Position numbers and translations under genes: made by a program. DNA of 5,783 nucleotides from Pseudomonadota bacterium (lineage in GTDB: Bacteria > Desulfobacterota > Desulfobulbia > Desulfobulbales > Desulfobulbaceae), in NCBI GenBank assembly GCA_009778235.1, contig WRKE01000164.1, forward strand, positions 1 through 5,783, read 5' to 3'. Shown piece after piece: positions 1 to 5,241 of the stretch. Every line of letters starts with the position of its first letter. The first letter of the stretch is position 1. The notes under the pieces were generated by a model. It did not search any database. It saw only the letters and a list, made by a program, of their open reading frames with translations, and was not told the origin of the DNA.

Positions 1-227
1 CCGGTATAGGTGAGTGCCATGCCGGTCACGTACAGCAGGGACAGCAAGAAGCCTCGCCATCTGGTGCCGCCGACATTGGCGTGGCCGATGACCCCGGCGG
101 TGATGGGGAGCATCGGATAGATACAGGGGGTCAGACTGGCGAGCACTCCCCCGAGAAAGGCGATGAGCAGTGAGACGAGCAGCGAGGACTGCAAATAGGT
201 ATCGAATTGACTGAGCAGAACTTCCAT
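1..227 (-). CDS. CcdA/DsbD-family cytochrome c biogenesis / thiol-disulfide transporter, N-terminal part
   Basis: Translating the minus strand from the ATG at 227-225 gives 75 residues that run off the window edge, so the C-terminal part is missing. The core GGVLASLTPCIYPMLPIT (residues 26-43) matches the first membrane helix of the CcdA/DsbD transmembrane family. There the Cys in TPCxxPM (here C35) is one of two redox cysteines that carry reducing equivalents from cytoplasmic thioredoxin across the inner membrane, to cytochrome c maturation or periplasmic disulfide repair. A second hydrophobic helix starts near residue 60. There is no N-terminal periplasmic DsbD-alpha domain, so it is CcdA-like at this end; a C-terminal thioredoxin-like domain beyond the edge cannot be excluded. 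A GGTGA sequence 6 bp before the ATG supports this start; an in-frame GTG at 236-234 is an alternative, and a TAG at 245-243 closes the frame upstream. Family confidence is high, exact subtype low. Confidence 0.85.
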   Translation of the reverse strand, partial: MEVLLSQFDTYLQSSLLVSLLIAFLGGVLASLTPCIYPMLPITAGVIGHANVGGTRWRGFLLSLLYVTGMALTYT

Positions 228-261
228 GCGCTTCACCCATGACTAGCTGATATTCCTTCTC

Positions 262-289
262 AAAATAATCAGGATGGGGCAGATGTAAA
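262..289 (-). promoter_or_regulatory. Candidate sigma-70-type promoter for the CcdA/DsbD-like gene
   Basis: On the minus strand TTTACA (289-284, five of six matches to TTGACA) is followed after 16 bp by TATTTT (267-262, four of six matches to TATAAT). It lies about 35 bp upstream of the start codon at 227, within the 99-bp gap after the hydantoinase-family gene. It would give the membrane transporter its own transcript. This was identified by eye only. Confidence 0.35.
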
Positions 290-311
290 GAGGAAAGACT
301 GGCATGGCCAG
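287..311 (-). terminator. Weak candidate intrinsic terminator after the hydantoinase-family gene
   Basis: On the minus strand, about 15 bp after the TGA at 329-327, CTGGC (311-307), a CAT loop and GCCAG (303-299) can form a 5-bp hairpin, followed by the pyrimidine run TCTTTCCTCTTT (298-287). The stem is short and the T-run is interrupted by C, so termination would be inefficient. The T-run also overlaps the candidate -35 box of the next gene. Confidence 0.3.
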
Positions 312-326
312 GCCCTGTCGTCATTC

Positions 327-1955
327 TCAGCCGCGCATGGCGATCAGGGCCGTGCCCACCGCATTGCCCACCTCGCAGTGCTCGGGAAAGGTAACGGTGG
401 TCGAAAGCCGCCTGGCCACCCCGGGGAGAAAGCTTCTGGCCGCCGCGCCGATCCCGATGATCGGCAATTTCAGGGTGAAACGAAGGGAGAACAAATCGTT
501 GTCCCGCCGGTTGAGCAAGGCGCCGCTGGGGCTGTCCTTCCATACCGTCCGGGCCAGATAGGTGAGGAGGATGGTTTCGATGGCCGCTTCGGTTTCGGCC
601 ACAATCTGGCGGCAGAAGGCTTCGGCGCTCAATCCCAGTTGGGTGGCCAGCACCGAAGCACCGCTTTGGCTCGATGCCCCCTGGCCGATGTCGAGCAGCC
701 CCAGGCAGTGCAGGGCATCGGTGGGGGTCAAGCCCGCCAGCACGACCTGTTGGAGAAACATCAGCCGTTCCAGCCTTTTTTCCAGGAGGACACCGCCTGT
801 TCCGGTTTGGGCCGCAAGGACGCTGGGCGGAGTCGGTCCGTGGAGCGCCAGGTAGTGGAGCAAGGGGTCGCTCTGCACCAGCTCCGGCTCCAGGCCGTCA
901 ACCGGCAGGACCAGGTAGGTATCGGTTTCCCGGTTCAGCCAGAGACGTGGATCAGGCAGATCCGGGGTCATGGCCAGGGGCTGGACCCGGGTGCTGCCCA
1001 GGGTGATGCGGCCGTCTTGGTGGACAATGACATGGCTGTCGCCGCCGGCGCCGGCGGTGTACATGTCCACTGCTTCGACATGGGTCCGCCATTCGCCGAT
1101 GATACAGCCCTCGCGGTTGAGCAGCGGCTCGCCGTTCTTGATCAGGCAGACGTCGGTGGTGGTGCCGCCGACATCGACCACCAGGGCCTGGTCAAAACCG
1201 CTGGCGGCGCCGAAGCGGGCGGTGGCGGCCGGGCCGCTGGCCATGGTGATGGCGGCCTGGTCGGCGATCCGGTCCAGGGCCTCGCCGCGGCCATTGCCGC
1301 AGATGATCGTGACCGGACAATCAAGCCCGGTGGCCAGCATGGATCGTTGGATCGAAGCGAGGAAGTCGGTCATCAAAGGCATGAGTCTGGCGTGAAGACA
1401 GGCGGTGGCCGAGCGTTCGAGCATACCCGGATTGTCGGAGACCAGATGGGAGCAGAAGACCGGCTTGGGGTCGATCAGGCGGATGGCTTCGCGGGCCACC
1501 AGCTCGTGGGCCGGGTTTTTGATGGACATGGCCCCGCAGACCGCATAGCTGTCCACCTCTCTGACCAGCTTTGGCAGGGTATCGACCAGGCCTTCGATAT
1601 CCAGGGGCTGCTCTTCCTCGCCGGTGATGGTGTGGCCGCCTTTGAGGAAGATGTTGGCCACCACCGGCAGCTTGAAGTGGCGGACATGGCCGAGGACGAA
1701 CAGGCCAACCCTGGCGCCTCGCCCCTCGACCACCGCGTTGGTGGCCAAGGTGGTGGAGACGGCCAGACAGGCCACCTCGCGCACCTGGTCCGATTGCTTA
1801 AGCAGGCCCTGCAGGGTCTGGCCGACGCCGAGGCTGAGGTCATGGGGCGTGGTTCGTTCCTTGCGCCAGTCGACCACCCGGCCGGAAGCAATATCCAGAA
1901 GAACGGCGTCGGTATAGGTGCCGCCGGTGTCGATGCCAATGCAGTAGGTTGCCAT
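327..1955 (-). CDS. Hydantoinase/oxoprolinase family protein (HyuA-like ASKHA ATPase fold), short stand-alone form
   Basis: The 542-residue product has the two nucleotide-binding loops of the HyuA/acetone carboxylase-beta/5-oxoprolinase superfamily: GIDTGGTYTDAVLLD (7-21) in the N-terminal domain, and VVDVGGTTTDV (259-269) opening the second. Also visible are STTLATNAVVEG (67-78), SGPAAT (240-245), AGAGGDS (301-307) and a C-terminal glycine-rich GNAVGTAL (530-537). Characterised relatives use ATP to activate cyclic amides or ketones, usually with a HyuB partner subunit. No HyuB is seen in this window, and the protein is shorter than typical HyuA (about 700 residues), so the substrate is unknown and the hydantoinase name is only a family label. 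The frame stays open to an ATG at 2099, but I prefer the ATG at 1955-1953. Family homology begins there, the preceding 48 residues look like translated leader, and a candidate promoter lies between the two. No good ribosome-binding site is seen for either. The protein is probably cytoplasmic: there is no signal peptide. Confidence 0.88.
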   Translation of the reverse strand: MATYCIGIDTGGTYTDAVLLDIASGRVVDWRKERTTPHDLSLGVGQTLQGLLKQSDQVREVACLAVSTTLATNAVVEGRGARVGLFVLGHVRHFKLPVVANIFLKGGHTITGEEEQPLDIEGLVDTLPKLVREVDSYAVCGAMSIKNPAHELVAREAIRLIDPKPVFCSHLVSDNPGMLERSATACLHARLMPLMTDFLASIQRSMLATGLDCPVTIICGNGRGEALDRIADQAAITMASGPAATARFGAASGFDQALVVDVGGTTTDVCLIKNGEPLLNREGCIIGEWRTHVEAVDMYTAGAGGDSHVIVHQDGRITLGSTRVQPLAMTPDLPDPRLWLNRETDTYLVLPVDGLEPELVQSDPLLHYLALHGPTPPSVLAAQTGTGGVLLEKRLERLMFLQQVVLAGLTPTDALHCLGLLDIGQGASSQSGASVLATQLGLSAEAFCRQIVAETEAAIETILLTYLARTVWKDSPSGALLNRRDNDLFSLRFTLKLPIIGIGAAARSFLPGVARRLSTTVTFPEHCEVGNAVGTALIAMRG

Positions 1956-1983
1956 GATGCGGGTGCGAGCGGGCGATGTCGGA

Positions 1984-2013
1984 ATTATGCGATAGTGAAT
2001 GGTCGGCGAACAA
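1984..2013 (-). promoter_or_regulatory. Candidate promoter for the hydantoinase-family gene, in the 184-bp gap after the phospholipase gene
   Basis: On the minus strand TTGTTC (2013-2008) is followed after 18 bp by CATAAT (1989-1984, five of six matches to TATAAT). Transcription would begin near 1977, about 20 bp before the ATG at 1955. That would make the upstream ATG at 2099 unusable on this transcript. The -35 match is weak. No convincing terminator for the phospholipase gene was seen in the rest of the gap (1956-2139). Confidence 0.3.
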
Positions 2014-2139
2014 GCGGGGTCAACCAGGGTTGCCGCCTCAAAGGATACAAACAAAAAATGATGGTTACCACCGGACGCGTCCAAAAGCAAGCCTTGCATG
2101 GGATGCGCGCCCCGGTGGCGTTGGTTGCGGTTGTCCGCC

Positions 2140-3318
2140 TCAGAGAAAGCGGCTCAACGGCGTCAGCAGCCATTCCAGGGATTGTTGCAGCCTGGTGGTG
2201 TGCAGATGGTCGGTTAAGGACAATCGGGTCGACATCGCCAGCTCCTCGTTGAACAAAGCTTCGGTCGCAAGGCCGAAGGCATGGTGGTCGACGATGATGT
2301 TGATCTCGAAATTGCGGTGGAAACTGCGATAATCAAGGTTGGCTGACCCCAAGGTTGCCCATTGGCTATCAATCAGCATCATCTTGGCGTGGAGAATAGT
2401 TCCCTGGCGGGCATAGATTTCCACCCCGGCGGCGATCAGTTGCTTGAGATAGGCGCGGCTGAGCATGTGCACCATGGGCACATCACTGATGGAAGGCAGG
2501 ATCATCCGGACCTGGACCCCCCGTTTGACGGCCCGGAGCAAGGATCGGACCACTGTTGGGCCAGGAAGGAAATAGGGGGTGATGATCCGGATGCAATGGG
2601 TGGCGCCGGCCACAGCCAGGAGGAAGGTATTGCGGATCAGGGACCGGCTGCGGTGGGGAGAACTGTTGATGATGACCAGATCGGCGTCGCCTGCGGGCAG
2701 GGGCGGGGGAAGGTCCTGTCCCGGAACGGAGACGCCGCCCTCCTGGAGCCAGGTTTGGCGAAACAGCCGTTGCAATTCTCCGGCAGCCGGTCCGTCGAGG
2801 CGGATGCCGACGTCGCGCCAATGGAGGTAGCTGTCGCCGTAGCCGGCGTACTCATCACCAATATTGAGCCCGCCGAGGAAGGCAGTGACCCCGTCGATGA
2901 TGACCATCTTGCGATGATCGCGGCGATCGAGCCAACGGAGGCGGGAGAAGGCGGGTTTGTTGAACGGCAGGCAGCGCACGCCGGCCGCCTGCAACTGTTG
3001 GAAATAGGAGGAAGGGGTGTCGAAACAGCCGATGGCATCGTAAATTAAAGAGACCTCGACCCCGCGTGCCGCCGCTTCCCGGAGGGCGCAGGCAAAGGCT
3101 TGGCCGGTCTTGTCGGCCTTGACGATGTAAAACTCGGCGCAGATGGTGGTGGTGGCCTCGGCCATGGCCTGGAAGAGGGCTGGGAAAAAATCTCCGCCGT
3201 GCGGCAGAAGGGTAACTTTGTTATGATAAAAATAGATGGGATCCGAGTAGCCCTTGAGACGGGAGAGATGTCGGAGCAGGCGAAAATGTTTTTTGGCGGT
3301 GCTGCTGAGAGGGCGCAT
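2140..3318 (-). CDS. cls: Phospholipase D-superfamily protein, cardiolipin synthase-like (ClsB type, no N-terminal membrane helices)
   Basis: The 392-residue protein carries two complete HKD motifs of the form HxKx4Dx6G(G/S)xN. The first has H135, K137, D142 and GGLN (149-152); the second has H310, K312, D317 and GSAN (324-327). In bacterial cardiolipin synthases these form one active site that transfers a phosphatidyl group through a phosphohistidine intermediate. The N-terminal part (about 35-120) has the usual FFPALFQAM...ARGVEVSLIYD layout. Unlike ClsA, there is no pair of N-terminal transmembrane helices; the length and organisation resemble E. coli ClsB (about 413 residues), suggesting a peripheral inner-membrane enzyme. 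Another phosphatidyltransferase or phosphodiesterase activity is possible. The start is the ATG at 3318-3316, with no clear Shine-Dalgarno sequence, so it could shift slightly. The gene is divergent from the acetyltransferase at 3517 and co-directional with the two genes downstream. Confidence 0.9.
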   Translation of the reverse strand: MRPLSSTAKKHFRLLRHLSRLKGYSDPIYFYHNKVTLLPHGGDFFPALFQAMAEATTTICAEFYIVKADKTGQAFACALREAAARGVEVSLIYDAIGCFDTPSSYFQQLQAAGVRCLPFNKPAFSRLRWLDRRDHRKMVIIDGVTAFLGGLNIGDEYAGYGDSYLHWRDVGIRLDGPAAGELQRLFRQTWLQEGGVSVPGQDLPPPLPAGDADLVIINSSPHRSRSLIRNTFLLAVAGATHCIRIITPYFLPGPTVVRSLLRAVKRGVQVRMILPSISDVPMVHMLSRAYLKQLIAAGVEIYARQGTILHAKMMLIDSQWATLGSANLDYRSFHRNFEINIIVDHHAFGLATEALFNEELAMSTRLSLTDHLHTTRLQQSLEWLLTPLSRFL

Positions 3319-3516
3319 GGGTCGGTCATTGTTCAGGCTTAAGGGCGGCTTGCGGGTGTTGCCGGTGACTAATCAGTGTACCATGGATTGGCCGGGAGAG
3401 GAACCATCGAGATCGGTAGCTGTGTGGTGGTCGCCTGCCCGGCCGGCGCCGTTTGTTTGGTTGGGGCAACAGCACGACGCTGTCCCACGAAGAGCTGGGA
3501 GCAGGAGGGGAACAAT
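3319..3516. promoter_or_regulatory. Divergent intergenic region between phospholipase-like and GNAT genes
   Basis: This 198-bp gap must hold promoters for both flanking genes, but no strong -35/-10 pair stands out on either strand. A weak -10-like TACACT lies on the minus strand near 3380. On the plus strand, 3462-3487 can fold as TGGG, a 3-nt bulge, ACAGC, the loop ACGAC, GCTGT and CCCA. This puts a nine-pair stem in the leader of the acetyltransferase mRNA, ending 15 bp before its ribosome-binding site. AGGAGG (3503-3508), 8 bp before the ATG at 3517, is a near-ideal Shine-Dalgarno sequence and fixes that start. Confidence 0.45.
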
Positions 3517-3795
3517 ATGGAAAACGAACCGAACAAAAATGAGTTGATGAAGCGCTTCGACCTGCAGATCGAAGGGAAAACCGCGGTGTTGGACTATGTG
3601 GAGCAGGGCGACAGGGTGCTGGTGTTTACCCATACCTTCGTGCCCCCGGATCTGCGGGGCAGAAATCTGGCCGCGATCCTGACCCGCTTTGCGCTGGAGG
3701 ATGCCCGCCGCCAGGGGAAAAAGGTGGTGCCGCAATGTTCCTATGTGGCCGTGTTCATGGAGCGAAACAAGGAATACGCCGATCTGCTGGCATAA
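3517..3795 (+). CDS. Small GNAT-family N-acetyltransferase (Acetyltransf_CG / NATD1-like)
   Basis: The 92-residue protein matches the compact one-domain GCN5-related acetyltransferase family (Pfam Acetyltransf_CG, relatives include human NATD1 and E. coli YjdJ). Diagnostic stretches are HTFVPPDLRGRNLA (39-52), which includes the acetyl-CoA phosphate-binding loop, and KKVVPQCSYVAVFMERN (68-84) with the conserved P-x-C-S-Y and the closing helix. The preceding strands (RFDLQIEGKTAVLDY, 13-27) are also typical. The family uses acetyl-CoA, but substrates are mostly unknown, so no specific role is assigned. The loop here ends GRNLA where many members have G-x-G-(I/L)-A, a mild deviation. The start is well defined: AGGAGG at 3503-3508 sits 8 bp upstream; the reading frame stays open to 3376, but that part resembles no family. 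It is probably cytoplasmic and monocistronic, since the next gene starts 292 bp later. Confidence 0.88.
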   Translation: MENEPNKNELMKRFDLQIEGKTAVLDYVEQGDRVLVFTHTFVPPDLRGRNLAAILTRFALEDARRQGKKVVPQCSYVAVFMERNKEYADLLA

Positions 3796-4087
3796 TCGCC
3801 GCTTCGGCCCGTCCATGGTGACGTTGCAAGTTTTCATGAATGGTCGTTTTTTTGCCGGATTTTCCCGATTTCTGAAAATGATTCTATACAAGATTCAGCA
3901 TTGTTGTTATTTTTCAACGGAGCCTTTTATGGTGCTTCGTCTTGCTATCCCATGAGTATCTCGATAATTTCTGCTACCAATCAAAATTGCTTACTTTCGT
4001 TCATAGCCACTTTCCTGAAAGTCACAATATGCAACGCGACAGCCTTCACTGAAGGCGACGGAACAATTCTACAAAATTGGAGGAGCC
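3796..4087. other. AT-rich 292-bp gap with palindromes, leader of the lipoprotein gene
   Basis: No credible gene is seen here; open frames lack ribosome-binding sites and run into the lipoprotein gene. Base composition drops sharply from the GC-rich acetyltransferase gene. Notable elements are a T7 run at 3847-3853 without a good preceding hairpin, the palindrome TTCATGAA (3833-3840), an inverted repeat ACTTTC-CT-GAAAGT (4009-4022) with an extra ACTTTC at 3993-3998, and a perfect hairpin GCCTTC-ACT-GAAGGC (4042-4056). The inverted repeat is a possible operator, and the hairpin sits 31 bp before the start codon. A convincing promoter could not be chosen; TATACA at 3885-3890 is the best -10-like sequence but lacks a good -35. 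GGAGGAG (4079-4085) is the ribosome-binding site of the gene at 4088. Confidence 0.5.
4023..4032 (+). repeat. 10-bp core of a repeated word, copy upstream of the lipoprotein gene
   Basis: CACAATATGC occurs here and again at 4473-4482 and 5160-5169. The 8-bp word GGAACAAT that directly follows the copy at 5160 also follows this copy, at 4060-4067, but separated by 27 bp that include the GCCTTC-ACT-GAAGGC hairpin. Confidence 0.5.
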
Positions 4088-5122
4088 ATGCGTACTCTCA
4101 TTCACGTATTGTTGTTGCCCATGATAATCACTTTTTGCATCGGCGGGTGCGGCACTCACAAGCAGGAGGAGCGCGACGAAAAAACTAAGCAGCAGCAACT
4201 CGCCTACGAACAATATGTAGAAGAAGGGATAGCGAATACAAAACAAGGAGAAAACTTGATTGAGTTCCTGACCAGGGTATCAAAAAAAACGGAGATGGAA
4301 GACGACAACAACTGGTCTTTTCTCCTCGCCGGGCCTCATATTCCAACCACCTATAATCTATTATACAATTCAACCAGCGATAATCTATTATACAGGCTGG
4401 AACTCAAAGAGCTGGAACTCAACAAGCCGGAACTCAAGGGAAGTTTATTGCTGAATATTCCTCAATCATTTTCACAATATGCGGAATTTTGGCCATACTT
4501 CTTAAGCAGCGAGGTATTCATCGCAGATTTAGTGAAAATAGACCAGAGGCTTAAGTATTTTTTAGAAAGTAATTGTAGGGGTCCAATGTTGTCTGTGAGA
4601 TCATCCTGGAAGTACTTGAGGCAGAATGGAGAGACATATGCTGTATGTAATGATGGGATAGATTATGCTATGTCAAACGATCAGCATTACAATGACAGAG
4701 GTAAAATTTATAAAGCACGTGTCGAATTTTATAGAGTATATGTCCATAAATACTCCTCGGAAGTGCTCAAATGGTATTCTGTCGCCCTAGAAAAAGCCTT
4801 CAAGTCCAAAAATGAAAAATATGCCGCTGTGATCCGAAAGGGGTATGGCGACCCTATACAGATGCGCTCCATTCTTAATCTGCTGTTAAAAGCGAAAGCA
4901 GGAGGGGCAGAAGATATTGTGAACGGGGTCATCTCCTCAACGCTCAAGGGCAACGGCTGGTGTGAGTCGGTGGTGAGCGCAAGAACAGGGTACGTCAACG
5001 CCCCCATTGAGCTTTTCGGCCGTGCCACGACCATTTCCAAGCCAGTCACAGGCAACCTTATGATCAGAACACAAATTGCCCCCGATGGAACACCTCGGTT
5101 TCTGGAAGTTTTTCAGCTTTAG
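4088..5122 (+). CDS. Predicted lipoprotein of unknown function
   Basis: I do not recognise a family for this 344-residue protein. The N-terminus is a classic lipoprotein signal: MR, a hydrophobic core (residues 4-18), then the lipobox I-G-G-C with the lipidated cysteine at C21. It is followed by a charged, Lys/Glu/Gln-rich linker (24-50), likely helical. Gly follows Cys, so there is no Asp+2 inner-membrane retention signal, and outer-membrane localisation is plausible. Residues 89-118 hold small repeats (NLLY twice, LELK/LELN/PELK three times). The middle is rich in Tyr, Lys and Ser; three further cysteines (163, 187, 292) could form disulfides. The C-terminal part ends TQIAPDGTPRFLEVFQL. GGAGGAG just before the ATG supports the start. 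Composition is AT-rich compared with neighbours, but codons after about 4900 are GC-rich, suggesting acquisition or a chimeric origin. It stands alone, with gaps on both sides. Confidence is high that it is a real secreted gene, nil on function. Confidence 0.82.
   Translation: MRTLIHVLLLPMIITFCIGGCGTHKQEERDEKTKQQQLAYEQYVEEGIANTKQGENLIEFLTRVSKKTEMEDDNNWSFLLAGPHIPTTYNLLYNSTSDNLLYRLELKELELNKPELKGSLLLNIPQSFSQYAEFWPYFLSSEVFIADLVKIDQRLKYFLESNCRGPMLSVRSSWKYLRQNGETYAVCNDGIDYAMSNDQHYNDRGKIYKARVEFYRVYVHKYSSEVLKWYSVALEKAFKSKNEKYAAVIRKGYGDPIQMRSILNLLLKAKAGGAEDIVNGVISSTLKGNGWCESVVSARTGYVNAPIELFGRATTISKPVTGNLMIRTQIAPDGTPRFLEVFQL
4353..4394 (+). repeat. Two 15-bp direct repeats, each holding an AT palindrome, inside the lipoprotein gene
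   Basis: ATAATCTATTATACA occurs at 4353-4367 and exactly again at 4380-4394, 27 bp (nine codons) apart. Each copy contains the perfect inverted repeat ATAAT-CT-ATTAT. In the protein this gives NLLY at residues 90-93 and 99-102, so the reading frame is kept. Confidence 0.8.
4396..4440 (+). repeat. Three tandem 15-bp units inside the lipoprotein gene
   Basis: Three contiguous units start with GCTGGAACTCAA (4396), GCTGGAACTCAA (4411) and GCCGGAACTCAA (4426), differing mainly in the last three bases. They encode a five-residue repeat LELKE / LELNK / PELKG (residues 104-118). In-frame tandem growth by replication slippage is the likely origin. Confidence 0.8.
4473..4486 (+). repeat. 14-bp repeated word, internal copy
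   Basis: CACAATATGCGGAA lies within the lipoprotein coding sequence (residues 129-133, SQYAE) and recurs exactly at 5160-5173 after the gene. Confidence 0.6.
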
Positions 5123-5148
5123 CGGCGCGTTAAAAACCCCCAGAACCG
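5096..5148 (+). repeat. Long imperfect inverted repeat spanning the stop codon of the lipoprotein gene
   Basis: The left arm CGGTTTCTGGAAGTTTTT (5096-5113) pairs with the right arm AAAAACCCCCAGAACCG (5132-5148). The pairing is CGGTT/AACCG, a one-base bulge, CTGG/CCAG, a 2x2 internal loop, and GTTTTT/AAAAAC. The 18-base loop contains the TAG stop (5120-5122). No T-run follows, so it is not a standard intrinsic terminator. It could be a 3' mRNA-stabilising or Rho-related structure, or a remnant of mobile DNA. Confidence 0.6.
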
Positions 5149-5159
5149 AACCTTGCCGG

Positions 5160-5173
5160 CACAATATGCGGAA
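5160..5173 (+). repeat. 14-bp repeated word, downstream copy
   Basis: CACAATATGCGGAA lies in the 119-bp gap between the lipoprotein gene and rfbB, 11 bp after the inverted repeat, and matches 4473-4486 exactly. ATATGCGG also recurs nearby at 5192-5199. The gap otherwise shows only a weak GGGCT-GCAC-AGCCC hairpin (5198-5211) and no convincing promoter for rfbB. Confidence 0.6.
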
Positions 5174-5241
5174 CAATCGGTCGACGGTTGCATATGCGGG
5201 CTGCACAGCCCCACCTCATCCTCGAAAACCTGTCCTGAACC

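Noticed and set aside
378..2252. Plus-strand open frame of 624 codons antisense to the hydantoinase-family gene
   Set aside because: It is a low-complexity Gly/Ala/Asp/Gln-rich translation with no domain. It arises from GC-rich codon structure opposite a gene with clear family motifs.
2362..3048. Plus-strand open frame of 228 codons opposite the phospholipase-like gene
   Set aside because: It is a shadow of the minus-strand gene, whose two HKD motifs are intact.
3411..3427. ops/JUMPstart-like sequence CGGTAGCTGTG
   Set aside because: It differs from the ops core by an inserted base and lies before the acetyltransferase gene, not the polysaccharide gene.
3798..3808. GCCG-CTT-CGGC hairpin after the acetyltransferase stop as a terminator
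   Set aside because: The stem is only four base pairs and no T-run follows; the T7 run at 3847 is about 40 bp away.
3373..3891. Minus-strand open frame of 172 codons over the acetyltransferase
   Set aside because: The plus-strand frame has a strong ribosome-binding site and conserved GNAT motifs; the antisense translation resembles nothing recognisable.
3901..4188. Plus-strand open frame of 95 codons before and into the lipoprotein gene
   Set aside because: It begins at a TTG without a ribosome-binding site and overlaps the well-supported lipoprotein start.
5096..5148. Integron attC site after the lipoprotein gene
   Set aside because: The hairpin lies after an orphan gene, but no RYYYAAC / GTTRRRY core pair is present at the arms; GTTAAAA at 5129-5135 does not fit the core.
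5198..5211. GGGCT-GCAC-AGCCC hairpin before rfbB as a terminator
   Set aside because: It is a five-pair stem with no T-run and no other support.
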